From Leucobacter allii (GTDB lineage: Bacteria > Actinomycetota > Actinomycetes > Actinomycetales > Microbacteriaceae), in assembly GCF_022919155.1 (NCBI RefSeq), contig NZ_CP095045.1, forward strand, positions 2,108,001-2,172,000: DNA of 64,000 nucleotides, read 5' to 3'. The notes beneath the pieces are model-generated. The model was not told where the DNA came from. It saw only the letters and a list, made by a program, of their open reading frames with translations, and searched no databases. Shown one piece after another: positions 53,135 to 62,850 of the stretch. Positions within the stretch are counted from its first letter, which is position 1. Each line of letters begins with the position of its first letter. The position numbers were made by a program, and so were the translations under genes.

Positions 53135-53580
53135 CCAGTCTGCACTGGGGCGTGAAGGCGTCCTTCCTCGGATACCTCGGCGCGATGCCGGACGGCGAGG
53201 TCACCCCGCTCGCGCCCGCGGAGCTGCTGGACGGCCGGACGCTGCGGTTCCCCGAGATCGGCACGGGCGGCGCCGCCGGCGCCGGCTCCCGCCGCTTCGC
53301 GGGCGGGGTGCGCTTCACCGGCCACGGCGGCGTGCTCGACCTCGTCATCGCCGAGCCGGCACTCGAGTCGGGCGACGGCCCGGACGGCTGGATCGTGACG
53401 ATCGCCGATCCCTACGCGCCCGGCGCGCGGCTCGCGCTCGCGACGGTCGGACCGATCGACGAGCGCGCGGGGCGGACCGTGGGCGGCGGCGTCGCGCTCA
53501 CGGAGGCGGGAGCGGATCTCTTCTTCGGCCCCTACGTCGCGGGGACGCCGCTCGACGACATCGCCGTCGTCGACGACTGA
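53131..53580 (+). CDS. HtaA-domain protein, cytosolic
   Basis: 149 residues. The start LHWGVKASFLGYLGA and RFAGGVRFTGHGGVLDLVIAEP are the marks of the HtaA domain, known from secreted heme-binding proteins of corynebacteria. Here there is no signal peptide and no membrane anchor, so it should be in the cytosol. Its ATG overlaps the LysR stop. The heme-linked name and the P450 neighbour suggest a role in heme or substrate handling for the P450, but the conserved heme Tyr cannot be assigned with certainty. Confidence 0.82.
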   Translation: MTSLHWGVKASFLGYLGAMPDGEVTPLAPAELLDGRTLRFPEIGTGGAAGAGSRRFAGGVRFTGHGGVLDLVIAEPALESGDGPDGWIVTIADPYAPGARLALATVGPIDERAGRTVGGGVALTEAGADLFFGPYVAGTPLDDIAVVDD

Positions 53581-53620
53581 GCGCGCGGCGCCGGTCCGCC
53601 GACCGACGTCCGCGTACGCT

Positions 53621-53652
53621 CCCGGGCCGCTCAGATCCCGGGCCGCTCAGAT
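53621..53652 (+). repeat. 16 bp direct duplication at the response regulator stop
   Basis: CCCGGGCCGCTCAGAT occurs twice in a row (53621-53636, 53637-53652); the second copy contains the stop codon of the response regulator (53647-53649), so the first is a silent spare stop. Likely slipped-strand duplication. Confidence 0.6.
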
Positions 53653-54321
53653 CCCGGGCAGCCGCATCTCCGGCATGTGCAGCGCGATGTAGCCGTCCTC
53701 GGAGGCGACGCGGCTGAGATCGAAGCGGGTGCGCATCGGTCTCCCCGCCGCCGCGTACTTCGCTCGCAGCCGCTGCAGGTACTTCTTCGCGGTGTCGCGC
53801 TTCACGCCGATGGCGGCAGCCACCGCGTCGAGCGACAGTCCCGAGGCGTAGAGCACGAGGGTCCGCTCCTCCTGGTCGCTGAGCTTCGGACGCCGCGGGT
53901 CGTGCGCGATGACGGTCGCGAGCTCCTGGGACATCCAGCTCTGCCCGCCGAGCACGCTGCGGATCGCGGCGAGGATGTCCTCCTCCCGATCGCGCTTGCC
54001 GAGCACGCCGTGCACACCCGCGCGCACCATGCGGCGCACGAGCGGCGGCGAGGCCATGGCGGAGAGCACGATGATGCGGAGCCCCGCCTCGACCAGCCGC
54101 TCGACGAGTTCGGGATCCGCGTCCTTCCCCCGGTCGACCATGAGGTCGAGGAGCAGCAGATGCGGGCGCTCCCCCTCGGCGGACTCGCGCAGCCAGTCCA
54201 TGAACCCCGCGAGGTCCTCCCCGCTGTAGACGGTGGTCAGGTCGCCCTCCGCGGCCACGAGCAGCTCCGCGTGCCGGCGCTGCAGCAGGTGATCCTCCAC
54301 GATCGCGATCCTCGCACGCAC
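53647..54321 (-). CDS. Two-component response regulator, NarL/LuxR type
   Basis: 224 residues from a GTG (54321) with GAGGGGA upstream. Receiver domain: IAIVEDH, phosphorylated Asp in LLLLDLMVDRG, VLSAMAS, LGKRDREEDI with Lys. Output: LSDQEERTLVLYASGLSLDAVAAAIGVKRDTAKKYLQRLRAKY, a LuxR-type HTH. It is divergent from the histidine kinase gene, its probable partner. Target genes unknown. Confidence 0.86.
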   Translation of the reverse strand: MRARIAIVEDHLLQRRHAELLVAAEGDLTTVYSGEDLAGFMDWLRESAEGERPHLLLLDLMVDRGKDADPELVERLVEAGLRIIVLSAMASPPLVRRMVRAGVHGVLGKRDREEDILAAIRSVLGGQSWMSQELATVIAHDPRRPKLSDQEERTLVLYASGLSLDAVAAAIGVKRDTAKKYLQRLRAKYAAAGRPMRTRFDLSRVASEDGYIALHMPEMRLPGI

Positions 54322-54525
54322 TGCCCCGCATCCCCTCTGGTTCCCGAGCCGGGTCGCTCGCTCCCCGCGCGGCCGCGGCCGGCGGCCGCTCGACATTCCT
54401 GCCACAGGATACCCCGTGCGCGGCCCGACGGCTCCCGACCGGAGCCGCCGGGCGGGCGGTGACCCCTCCTCGAGGGTCACCCGACGACGGCCGGGGGCGC
54501 GGGAGCGTGCGAGGATACTCGTACC

Positions 54526-56844
54526 ATGATCGCCGCGCGAGCTCACCGATGGACGCCGTCCGCGCCAGGAACGGCGGGATGGACGACGCGGAGCTTCGAC
54601 GAGCTCATCCCCGCCGCGCAGATCGCGTGCATCTCCCTGGCGCAGCCGATCTTCGCGGTCGCGGCGCTCGGCTCCCAGCTGCGGGTGCCCGGAGCCTTCC
54701 TCGTCACGGCGCACCTGGCGGTCGCACTGCTCGGGGCGGTCGTGCTGCTCCGCCGCGCGCACCCGCTCGCCTTCCTCCTCCCCTGCTTCGCGATCCTCGT
54801 GCTCGACGCGCTCGCCGCGGTCGAACACGACGGCGCGCTGACGCTGCTGCTCACGGCCGTCGGCCCGCTGATCGTCATCCTGCCGATCATGTTCTGGGCG
54901 GGCGCGGTCCCCGTCCTGAGCAGCGCATGCGTCGCGGTCGCGCTGTCCCTCGCACTCTCCCGGGCGCATCCGGACTGGCCCGCCTCCGTCGCCGTCTCCT
55001 TCGCCGCCGCCGCGCTCGTCTTCGGCATCGGGGCGGCGGCGCTCATCGGCGGGATCCGGCGGCTCGTCGCCGCGACCGCGCGCAGCGAACAGGATGCGGC
55101 GCGCGAACGTCAGCAGGCCGAGCGCACCCGTCTCGCAGTGGCGGCCGATGTCGAGTACCGGCGGGTGCTCCACGACACCGTGGTGAACACGCTCGGCTCG
55201 CTCGCCAGGGACGACGCCGCGCTCCTCGATCCCGGCGTCGTCCGCGGGCGGTGCGCGCGGGACCTGCGGCGGATCGCGGGGTTCCACGAGGAGATCACGG
55301 GCGACGCCGGCGAGGCCGGCCCGCTCGACGGCGTCGACGCGGGCGGCGCGATGCCCGTGCGGCGTCTGGGCATGACGGACGAGGAGCTGCGGCGCATCTG
55401 CGCGCTCGCCCCCCGCACGGTCGTCCGGGCGCTCCGGGGCTGCGTCGAGGAGGCCGTCCGCAACGCGGCGGATCACTCCGGGGCGACCGCCGTCACCCTC
55501 GAGGCCCGGGCCTCGCGCAGCGAGCTCGCGATCCTCGTCTCCGATGATGGACGCGGCTTCGACGGCGCGATCCCTCCCGGCCGCGGCCTCGCGGAGTCGG
55601 TCTTCGCCCGTGCGCGGGAGCACGGGATCGATGCCGAGCTCGATACGGCGCCCGGGTCAGGGACCCGGATCGCGCTGCGCACCGAGCTCACGCGGCGCCC
55701 CGCGGACACGGCCGCCGACGCCTCCGAGGAGGGCGCCTTCCGCGCGTTCCTGCTCCGTCTGAGCTGGATCTGGGCCCTCGTGATCACCGGCGCCGTCCTG
55801 CTCGGGGAGCTGCTCGTGGGCTCGGGCGACCCGGCGGCGCCGATCGTCCTCGCGCTCGGCGTGGCGGCGATCTGCGGCGGCGCCTGGTTCGCCTGCCGCG
55901 GGGGCCGGCCGCTCCCCCGCGGCATCGCGCTCCTGGCCCTCGCCGGGATCCCCGCGGTCGCCTGGGCGACGCTCGCGGGGAGCATCGGGGCCGGATCCGG
56001 CCCCTCCGCGATCCACGCGTACCTCGTCACCCCGCTCCTCGTCCTGCTGCTCCTCGTGCCGACTTCACGGGCCCCATCGATCGCCGCGGCCGCGCTGCTG
56101 GTCGCCGCCGTCGCCGCGGCGGCCGTCCGCACGGCGGTCGCCGCGCCGAGCGCCCTCCCCGCGCTCGGCGTCGCCGTGGCGCCGCTCGCCATCCTCGTCG
56201 TCGCCTGGTACCTCTTCCACGCCGCGATGCTCGGCTTCGACGCCCGGGCCGCGCGCGCCCGCGCACGCGCACGCGCCGGGCAGCGCGAGGCGGCGGCGGC
56301 GGAGTCCGCCGCCGCCGCCAGGGACCGCTGGAACCGGGTCGGCCTGGGGGCCTCGCTCGAGCTGATCGCCGCGCTCGCGGACGGCTCCGCCACCGTCGCG
56401 GATCCCGCGGTCCGCGCCCGATGCGCGGCCGAGGAGCACCAGCTCCGCCAGCTCGCGAGCCTGCTGGCGGACGCCGGGCCCATGAACTGGTGGCTCGCGC
56501 TGGCGCTCGCCCAGGCGCGTTCCCGGGGCCTGCGACTGGTGCTGCGCACGGAGAGCGCCCGGATCGCCGACCCCCGCGAGGCGGAGGCGCTCGGGCGGCT
56601 CGTGCTCGACTGCGTGGCCGCCGCGCGGGCCGGCACGGAACTCGTGGTGAACCTCTTCGCCGACGCCGGCGTCACGCGGCTGATCGTCGTCGGGGACGGT
56701 CCGACGCCCCCGGAGGCGATCCGGCACGGCTCCGAGGCCGCCCTCCGGGTCGCGCACCGGGAGCTGGGCGAGCAGTCCCTCCTCGAGGCGACGTGGCGAT
56801 CGGACTACGCGGCCGGGGGCATCAGCACGCCGTCGAGCAGGTAG
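54526..56844 (+). CDS. Sensor histidine kinase with duplicated membrane and degenerate kinase halves
   Basis: 772 residues. First half: five or so membrane spans (residues ~30-180), a coiled coil, DHp helix with phospho-His216 ([10 protein letters not shown]), then an ATPase domain with N box Asn313 ([12 protein letters not shown]), G1 SDDGRGFD (339-346) and GRGLAES. Second half: another set of about five spans (~407-570), an Arg/Ala coiled coil, then [19 protein letters not shown] without His and a shrunken ATPase remnant (VVGDGP). Such a tandem build is unusual. The second half may sense or regulate dimerisation. Its 3' end overlaps the convergent fasciclin gene by 40 bp. Confidence 0.85.
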   Translation: MIAARAHRWTPSAPGTAGWTTRSFDELIPAAQIACISLAQPIFAVAALGSQLRVPGAFLVTAHLAVALLGAVVLLRRAHPLAFLLPCFAILVLDALAAVEHDGALTLLLTAVGPLIVILPIMFWAGAVPVLSSACVAVALSLALSRAHPDWPASVAVSFAAAALVFGIGAAALIGGIRRLVAATARSEQDAARERQQAERTRLAVAADVEYRRVLHDTVVNTLGSLARDDAALLDPGVVRGRCARDLRRIAGFHEEITGDAGEAGPLDGVDAGGAMPVRRLGMTDEELRRICALAPRTVVRALRGCVEEAVRNAADHSGATAVTLEARASRSELAILVSDDGRGFDGAIPPGRGLAESVFARAREHGIDAELDTAPGSGTRIALRTELTRRPADTAADASEEGAFRAFLLRLSWIWALVITGAVLLGELLVGSGDPAAPIVLALGVAAICGGAWFACRGGRPLPRGIALLALAGIPAVAWATLAGSIGAGSGPSAIHAYLVTPLLVLLLLVPTSRAPSIAAAALLVAAVAAAAVRTAVAAPSALPALGVAVAPLAILVVAWYLFHAAMLGFDARAARARARARAGQREAAAAESAAAARDRWNRVGLGASLELIAALADGSATVADPAVRARCAAEEHQLRQLASLLADAGPMNWWLALALAQARSRGLRLVLRTESARIADPREAEALGRLVLDCVAAARAGTELVVNLFADAGVTRLIVVGDGPTPPEAIRHGSEAALRVAHRELGEQSLLEATWRSDYAAGGISTPSSR

Positions 56845-57464
56845 ACGGTGGCGTTCGCGGTCTGCACGCCGCCGCAGATGACCTGCGCGTCGCCGACCAT
56901 CAGCTCGTCGCCCGAACCGCTGACGGTCACCTCCTGACCCTCCACCGTCTCGTGCGTGCCGACGATGTCCGCCGGCTCGATCTGGCCGGGCACGACGTGG
57001 TACGTGAGGATCGAGGTGAGCAGATCCGAGTCCGTCTTGAGGGTCTCGATCGTCGCCGCGTCGATCTTCGCGAAGGCGTCGTCGACCGGGGCGAAGACCG
57101 TGAACTCGTCACCGTTCAGCGTGTCGACGAGGTCGACGTCCGGATTGAGCTGCCCGCTCACCGCGGAGACGAGCGTCGTGAGCATCGGGTTGTTCGAGGC
57201 CGCGACCGCGACCGGATCCTGCGACATGCCCTGGATCGATCCGGCGCCGTCCGGCACCTCCTCCGCGTAGGCGGCGCAGCCCGGGCCGACGAGATTCGCC
57301 GCGGGGTCCATCGCGTCCGTCGCGCCGCCCGAGCGCTCCTCGCTCGGCTCGGCCTGCTCCTCCGCGGCCGTGTCCGCTCCCGACTCCATGGAACAGCCGG
57401 TCATCGTCGCGCCGATCAGCAGCAGCGCGAACGCGGAGCCGAGTGCCTGCTTCTTCGTGAACAT
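56805..57464 (-). CDS. Fasciclin-domain lipoprotein (MPT83/MPT70-like)
   Basis: 219 residues. Lipoprotein signal [15 protein letters not shown] with the lipid Cys, an acidic linker, then one FAS1 domain: [38 protein letters not shown] and [14 protein letters not shown]. It should be on the outer face of the membrane. In mycobacteria MPT83/MPT70 are the main SigK targets. Here the same set (fasciclin, DipZ, SigK, RskA) is together, and a SigK-like promoter lies 48 bp before its ATG. GAGGAGG precedes the start. Confidence 0.9.
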   Translation of the reverse strand: MFTKKQALGSAFALLLIGATMTGCSMESGADTAAEEQAEPSEERSGGATDAMDPAANLVGPGCAAYAEEVPDGAGSIQGMSQDPVAVAASNNPMLTTLVSAVSGQLNPDVDLVDTLNGDEFTVFAPVDDAFAKIDAATIETLKTDSDLLTSILTYHVVPGQIEPADIVGTHETVEGQEVTVSGSGDELMVGDAQVICGGVQTANATVYLLDGVLMPPAA

Positions 57465-57511
57465 GGGTTCCTCCTCGAATGATGCACCGCGAATCCCGCG
57501 GCTTGTGAGGG

Positions 57512-57539
57512 TGTTCGGAGCCCTCGGCGGATCGGATGG
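57512..57539 (-). promoter_or_regulatory. SigK-type promoter of the fasciclin gene
   Basis: On the minus strand: CCATCC (57534-57539), 16 bp spacer, CGAACA (57512-57517). Its spacer is nearly the same as that of the promoter at 57633. CCATCC followed by a CCGAAT-like -10 is the mycobacterial SigK consensus as remembered. Confidence 0.75.
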
Positions 57540-57632
57540 GAAATTCCTCGATCGGGCTCGCACCGCGTCGCGCCGGCCCGACGGCCCCGTCCCATCCGAC
57601 CGCCCCGTCGCGCCGGACGGGCCGGGCCCGCC

Positions 57633-57660
57633 CCATCCGATCCGCCGTCGGCTCCGAATA
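57633..57660 (+). promoter_or_regulatory. SigK-type promoter of dipZ-sigK-rskA
   Basis: CCATCC (57633-57638), 16 bp spacer, CGAATA (57655-57660), with start codon 25 bp further. It would give an autoregulatory loop for sigK, since sigK follows dipZ on the same strand. Confidence 0.75.
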
Positions 57661-57684
57661 CCGAAACGACAGGAAAGGCGTCTC

Positions 57685-59406
57685 ATGGACATCGTGCTCA
57701 TCGGTCTGCTCGGCGGACTCATCACCGGCATCTCGCCGTGCATCCTCCCCGTACTGCCGGTCATCTTCCTCACCGCGGGGGCGCGCCCCGCGGCGCCGGG
57801 CAGAACGCCCGAGGTGATCCCGGCGAAGCGCTCCCGCCCCTACTGGATCATCGCCGGGCTCGTGCTCAGCTTCTCGGCCGTCACGCTGCTCGGTTCGCTG
57901 CTGCTCGGACTGCTCGCGATCCCGCAGAGCGCGATCCGCTGGGCCGGGGTCGTCGTGCTCCTCGCGATCGGCATCGGCATGCTCGTACCCGGCTTCGAGC
58001 GGCTGCTCGAGAAGCCGTTCCAGCGGTTGCCGCGCCGCCGGGTGGCCGACGGCGGCAGCGGCTTCGGCATGGGGCTCGCCCTCGGCACCGTCTTCGTGCC
58101 GTGCGCGGGACCGGTGCTCGCAGCCATCATCGTCGCCGGGGCCACCGGGACCATCGGACTCGAGACGGTCCTCCTCACCGTCTCCTTCGCCCTCGGCGTC
58201 GCGATCCCGCTGCTCGTCTTCGCCCTCGCCGGGAGCGGCGTCGCCCGGCGCATCCGAGGGTTCCGCGCCCGAGAGCGCGCGCTCCGGATCGCCGCGGGCA
58301 TCGCGCTCATCGCGCTCGCCGCCGGGCTCGCCCTCGACGTGCCGCAGCGCCTGCAGCGCCTCCTCCCCGACTACACCGCGGGGCTGCAGCGCGGTCTCGC
58401 GGAGAGCGAATCCGGGGAGCGCGCGCTCGGACTCGGCGGACTCGTGACCGAGGAGAACCGCAGGCTCGACGCGTGCGAGAACGGTGCCGCCGAGCTCGCG
58501 GACTGCGGCCCCGCCCCCCGGATCCGCGGCATCGCCGGCTGGCTCAACACCCCGGGCGGCGCGGCGCTCGATCTCGAGGAGCTCCGGGGGCGGGTCGTGC
58601 TCATCGATTTCTGGGCCTACTCCTGCATCAACTGCCAGCGCTCCATCCCCCACGTGGTGGCGTGGGATCGCGCCTATCGCGATGCGGGTCTGCAGGTCAT
58701 CGGCGTGCACTCGCCGGAGTACGCCTTCGAGAAGGAGCCGGCGAACGTCGCGGCGGGGGCGCGCGAATTCGGCATCACCTACCCCGTCGCGCTCGACAAC
58801 GACCTGGCGACCTGGACCCACTACCGCAACCGCTACTGGCCGGCGCACTATCTCATCGACGCCGAGGGCGCGGTGCGCCACATCTCCTTCGGCGAGGGCA
58901 ACTACGCGACCACCGAGCGACTCCTCCGCGAGCTGCTGCGGGAGGCCGACCCCGGGGTGCGGCTGCCCGAGGAGACGGACACGAGGGACGAGACCCCGGA
59001 GCTGGGGAGCACCACGCCCGAGACCTTCCTCGGTTCCGCGAAGGATCGCAACTTCGCCGGCCCCGGGGCCTACCGAGCCGGCCCCGGCGCCTTCTCCTTC
59101 CCCGAGGAGCAGCCGGACGACACCTTCGCCCTCGACGGCGACTGGACCGTCGAGACCCAGTACGCCGCCCCGAGCGGCGACGCCGGCGGAGCCGTGCGCC
59201 TCGAGTACCGCGCCAGGGAAGTGCGCGCCGTGCTCGCCGGGAGCGGCTCGGTGGAGGTGGAGGTGGCCGGATCGGCGCCCCGCAGCATGCAGGTCGACGG
59301 CACGCCGCGCTCCTACCGCCTGCTCGCGGAGAACGCAGCGGGCACCGGCGCGCTCACGCTCCGGGTGCCGCGGGGCGTGGAGCTCTACTCCTTCACCTTC
59401 GGATGA
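57685..59406 (+). CDS. dipZ: DipZ-like CcdA-thioredoxin fusion protein
   Basis: 573 residues. Residues 1-220: CcdA-type membrane part with redox Cys19 (GISPCILP) and Cys140 (VFVPCAGP). Then an outside thioredoxin domain with Cys314 and Cys317 ([10 protein letters not shown]), and a C-terminal beta-rich domain like the carbohydrate-binding module of mycobacterial DipZ. It carries electrons across the membrane to oxidised proteins outside. RBS AGGAAAGG is present. It is shorter than mycobacterial DipZ (about 695 residues). It belongs to the SigK regulon block with the fasciclin protein. Confidence 0.92.
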   Translation: MDIVLIGLLGGLITGISPCILPVLPVIFLTAGARPAAPGRTPEVIPAKRSRPYWIIAGLVLSFSAVTLLGSLLLGLLAIPQSAIRWAGVVVLLAIGIGMLVPGFERLLEKPFQRLPRRRVADGGSGFGMGLALGTVFVPCAGPVLAAIIVAGATGTIGLETVLLTVSFALGVAIPLLVFALAGSGVARRIRGFRARERALRIAAGIALIALAAGLALDVPQRLQRLLPDYTAGLQRGLAESESGERALGLGGLVTEENRRLDACENGAAELADCGPAPRIRGIAGWLNTPGGAALDLEELRGRVVLIDFWAYSCINCQRSIPHVVAWDRAYRDAGLQVIGVHSPEYAFEKEPANVAAGAREFGITYPVALDNDLATWTHYRNRYWPAHYLIDAEGAVRHISFGEGNYATTERLLRELLREADPGVRLPEETDTRDETPELGSTTPETFLGSAKDRNFAGPGAYRAGPGAFSFPEEQPDDTFALDGDWTVETQYAAPSGDAGGAVRLEYRAREVRAVLAGSGSVEVEVAGSAPRSMQVDGTPRSYRLLAENAAGTGALTLRVPRGVELYSFTFG

Positions 59407-59459
59407 CCCGGGCACGACTCGCGGCGGATCATGACGGGCGGAACGGAGGTGCATGGGGC

Positions 59460-60056
59460 ATGCTGGACGAGATGGTCATCGATGGGGTCGAGGTGCCCGA
59501 GGACGCGGGCGCGGACCCGGCGGACACGGCGCTCCAGCGCGCCGCCGCGGGCGAGCAGCACGCCTTCGCGGAGCTGTACGACATGATGTCGCCGCGCGTC
59601 TTCGGGCTCATCCTCCGCGTCGTGGTCGACCGCTCGCAGAGCGAGGAGGTGCTCCAGGAGGTCTTCCTGGAGGCATGGCAGTCGGCCCGCGCCTTCGACC
59701 GTGCGCGGGGCAGCGCGCGCAGCTGGCTGCTGACCATCGCCCATCGGCGCGCGGTGGATCGCGTGCGCTCCGCCCGCGCCATGACCCGACGCGATCTCAC
59801 CGCCGGCGCGCGGGAGATCGCGGACCCCGGGAGCGGCGTCGACGACGAGGTCGCGCTCCTCGTCGACGGCGCGCGCGCCAGGGAAGCCCTCGGCCGGCTG
59901 CCGGAGCCCCAGCGGCGCGCCATCGTGCTCGCCTATTTCGGCGGCTACAGTCAGAGCGAGATCGCCGCGCTCGTCGGGGCGCCGCTCGGCACCGTCAAGA
60001 CGCGCATCAGGGACGGCCTGAGCCGGATCAGGGAAGCATGGGAGGCGACGCGATGA
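59460..60056 (+). CDS. sigK: ECF sigma factor SigK
   Basis: 198 residues. Sigma region 2: AFAELYDMMSPRVFGLILRVVVDRSQSEEVLQEVFLEAWQ, ARSWLLTIAHRRAVDRVRS; region 4: LPEPQRRAIVLAYFGGYSQSEIAALVGAPLGTVKTRIRDGL. GGAGGT lies 9 nt before the ATG at 59460; an ATG at 59403 overlapping the dipZ stop is an alternative start. It directs RNA polymerase to CCATCC/CGAAT promoters, two of which lie just upstream. rskA follows with an ATGA overlap. Confidence 0.9.
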   Translation: MLDEMVIDGVEVPEDAGADPADTALQRAAAGEQHAFAELYDMMSPRVFGLILRVVVDRSQSEEVLQEVFLEAWQSARAFDRARGSARSWLLTIAHRRAVDRVRSARAMTRRDLTAGAREIADPGSGVDDEVALLVDGARAREALGRLPEPQRRAIVLAYFGGYSQSEIAALVGAPLGTVKTRIRDGLSRIREAWEATR

Positions 60057-60880
60057 ATGAGGAGCACTTCCGGGAGCTCTCGGCCGCGCGCGCCCTGCAC
60101 GCGCTCTCCCCCGAGGACGAGCAGGCCTTCTCCCGCGCCCTCGCGGCGCATCCGGAGTGGCGCTCGACGGTCGACGAGGATCAGGAGGCTGCGGCCGCGC
60201 TCGGCGCGATGACGCCGCCCGTCCCGCCGCCCCCCGACGCGCGCGATGCACTCCTCGCGGCGATCGCCGGCGCACCCCAGGCACCGGCCCCGAGCGGCGG
60301 GGCGGCGGACGCCTCCGATGCCGCGCCGTCGGCCGCGACCTCGGGCGCCGCGCCGTCCGCAGCCGCCGATGCGGACGCCCCCGCTGCGGCGCGGACCGGC
60401 GGCGAGCGCGGATCCCGCCCGCCCCGCCGCCGCGCCGCCTGGTTCGCGCTGGCCGCGTCGGTCGCGGTGCTCATCGCCGTCTCGCTCGCCATCCCGTGGG
60501 GGCGGCTGCTCGCGCCGTCCGACCCCGTCTCGCTCGCCCTGCAGGAGATCGACGAGGCGCCGGACGCGCGCAGCGCGACCGCGCCGCTGCCGGGCGGCGG
60601 ATCCGCGACCCTGCGCTGGTCCGCGGAGACCGCGCAGGCGGTCTTCGTCGCCGAGGGCATGGAGACCGCCCCGGAGGGCCGCGACTACGAGGCCTGGGTG
60701 GTCCGCGGCGAGACGCCGGTCTCCCTCGGCGTGATGGACGTGGACGACGCCGGCCGGTCCGAGATCCTCGCGACCGGATTCGCCCCGGGCGACGCCGTCG
60801 CGGTCACGGTCGAGACGCGCGGGGGCTCGCCGAGCGGCGCGCCGAGCGGCGACCCGATCGTCGCGATCCCCGCGGCCTGA
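60053..60880 (+). CDS. rskA: Anti-sigma-K factor RskA
   Basis: 275 residues. N-terminal cytosolic part with RELSAARALHALSPEDEQAFSRALAAHPEWR, which binds the sigma factor; an Ala/Pro-rich linker; a single membrane span (AAWFALAASVAVLIAVSLAIPWG) and an outside RskA C-terminal domain with YEAWVVRGETPVSLGVM. It holds SigK until its outside domain senses a signal and is cut. Coupled to sigK. Confidence 0.9.
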   Translation: MNEEHFRELSAARALHALSPEDEQAFSRALAAHPEWRSTVDEDQEAAAALGAMTPPVPPPPDARDALLAAIAGAPQAPAPSGGAADASDAAPSAATSGAAPSAAADADAPAAARTGGERGSRPPRRRAAWFALAASVAVLIAVSLAIPWGRLLAPSDPVSLALQEIDEAPDARSATAPLPGGGSATLRWSAETAQAVFVAEGMETAPEGRDYEAWVVRGETPVSLGVMDVDDAGRSEILATGFAPGDAVAVTVETRGGSPSGAPSGDPIVAIPAA

Positions 60881-60927
60881 CGCGCGCGGCTTCGCCTTCC
60901 GCCGGCCCCGTGTCAGGATGGAGGATC

Positions 60928-62850
60928 ATGGGAACCCCGATCGACCACGACGCACGCTCCGAGGAGCCCGATTCCGGCACGGGCGGCGAAGCGCTGCACC
61001 CGGCGCTCATCCCCGGCATCGGCGTCGAGGAGACGCATCGGGTGTACCGCACGGATCGCCTCGTCTTCGGCGTCGCGATCGCCCTCACCCTCGCGTTCGT
61101 CGGCTGGGGCGTGTTCGCGGGCGACCATCTCGCAGCCACGACGCGCGCCGCGCTCGACTGGGTGGTGGAGTACACCGGCTTCTTCTTCACCTCCATCGCG
61201 ACGGTGGTGCTCGTGTTCATGCTCTTCATCGGTTTCAGCCGCTACGGGCGCATCCGCCTCGGGCGCGACAACGAGGAGCCCGAGTACTCGATGTTCTCGT
61301 GGATCTCGATGCTCTTCGCGGCGGGCATGGGCATCGGACTCGTGTTCTGGGGCGCCGCCGAGCCGCTGACCTTCTTCGAGGAGCCGCCGCCGGGCACGGC
61401 GGAGGCCGAGACCTTCGACGCCATGCACACCGCGCTCGCCCAGGTGCTCTACCACTGGGGGCCGCAGGCCTGGGCCTTCTACGCGCTCGTCGGCGGGGCC
61501 ATCGCCTACGGCATGTTCCGGCGCGGTCGCACACCTCTGATCTCCTCGATCTTCGCCCCGCTGCTCGGAGAGGACCGCACCACCGGTCCGCTCGGCAAGA
61601 CGATCGACATCTTCTCCATCATCGTCACGCTCTTCGGCACGGCCGCCTCGCTCGGCCTCGGCGCGCTGCAGATCGGGCACGGCATCGAGATCGTCTCGGG
61701 CATCGGCCCGCTCGGCAACGGCGTGCTCGTCGGCGTGATCGCCGTGCTCACCGCGGCGTTCATCGCCTCGGCGGTCTCCGGGGTCTCCAAGGGCATCCGG
61801 CTGCTCTCCAACATCAACTCGGTCGCGGCGATGGCGCTCGCGCTCTTCGTCTTCTTCGTCGGGCCCACGCTCCTCATCCTCAATGTGCTTCCGGCCGTCG
61901 CCGCCCAGTTCATCGCCGATCTGCCGATGATGGCCGGCCGCTCCGGTTCCCAGGGCGAGGCGATGGAGCAGTTCCTCTCGAGCTGGACGATCTTCTACTG
62001 GGCCTGGTGGATCTCGTGGTCGCCGTTCGTCGGCATGTTCATCGCCCGCATCTCCCGCGGTCGCACGCTCAAGCAGTTCGTGTCGGTGGTCATCGTGGTG
62101 CCCTCCATCATCTCCTTCGCGTGGTTCGCGATCTTCGGCGCCACGGCGATCGACCAGCAGCGGAACGGGGCCGGCCTCGCCATCGATCCTCCGGAGCAGG
62201 TGCTCTTCGGCGTCCTCGAGAACCTCCCGTTCAGCGGCGTCGTGAGTGCGGGGCTGATCCTGCTCATCGCCATCTTCTTCATCACCGGAGCCGATTCCTC
62301 CTCCCTCGTCATGGGGACGCTGTCCCAGCAGGGCCGCCCGAATCCGGCGCGCTGGGTCACGGTCACCTGGGGCACCATGGTCGGCGTCATCGGCGCCGTG
62401 CTGCTGGTCACCGGGGAGGAGGGGCAGGGGCTCCGGTCCCTCCAGAACGTCACCATCATCGCCGCGCTGCCCTTCGCGCTGATCATCGCGCTCATGATGG
62501 TCGCCTTTCTCAGGGATCTGCAGCGGGACCCGCTGATCCTGCGCGACAGGTACGCGAGCCTGGCGGTGCGGCACAGCGTGCGCTCGGGACTCGAGGAGTA
62601 CGGCGACAACTTCGCGCTGCAGCCCGTGGAGTACGACCACGCGAGCGACGACATCGCCTGGGTCCAGGAGGAGGACGTCGACGACAGCCTCGCCGAGGCC
62701 TACGAAGCCGCGACCGGATCGATGCCGGCCATCCGCCCCGACGGCAGCGAGCTCGGCGAGGAGGCGCCGAAGGACGCCGCGCGTCGGCCCCGCCGCGATC
62801 CCGACGATCCGGACGACCCTGCGGTGCCGCCCCTCAGTTCCACAGCGTGA
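60928..62850 (+). CDS. BCCT-family betaine/carnitine/choline transporter
   Basis: 640 residues with twelve spans. Markers: FSRYGRIRLG, MLFAAGMGIGLVFWGAAEP and the Trp-rich segment WTIFYWAWWISWSPFVGMFIARISRGRT, and FFITGADSSSLVMG. The long acidic C-terminal tail (WVQEEDVDDSLAEAYEA, then basic and proline-rich) may sense osmotic state. It imports glycine betaine or a related compound with Na+ or protons. GGAGGATC precedes the ATG. It overlaps the convergent sigma gene by 17 bp. Confidence 0.93.
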   Translation: MGTPIDHDARSEEPDSGTGGEALHPALIPGIGVEETHRVYRTDRLVFGVAIALTLAFVGWGVFAGDHLAATTRAALDWVVEYTGFFFTSIATVVLVFMLFIGFSRYGRIRLGRDNEEPEYSMFSWISMLFAAGMGIGLVFWGAAEPLTFFEEPPPGTAEAETFDAMHTALAQVLYHWGPQAWAFYALVGGAIAYGMFRRGRTPLISSIFAPLLGEDRTTGPLGKTIDIFSIIVTLFGTAASLGLGALQIGHGIEIVSGIGPLGNGVLVGVIAVLTAAFIASAVSGVSKGIRLLSNINSVAAMALALFVFFVGPTLLILNVLPAVAAQFIADLPMMAGRSGSQGEAMEQFLSSWTIFYWAWWISWSPFVGMFIARISRGRTLKQFVSVVIVVPSIISFAWFAIFGATAIDQQRNGAGLAIDPPEQVLFGVLENLPFSGVVSAGLILLIAIFFITGADSSSLVMGTLSQQGRPNPARWVTVTWGTMVGVIGAVLLVTGEEGQGLRSLQNVTIIAALPFALIIALMMVAFLRDLQRDPLILRDRYASLAVRHSVRSGLEEYGDNFALQPVEYDHASDDIAWVQEEDVDDSLAEAYEAATGSMPAIRPDGSELGEEAPKDAARRPRRDPDDPDDPAVPPLSSTA

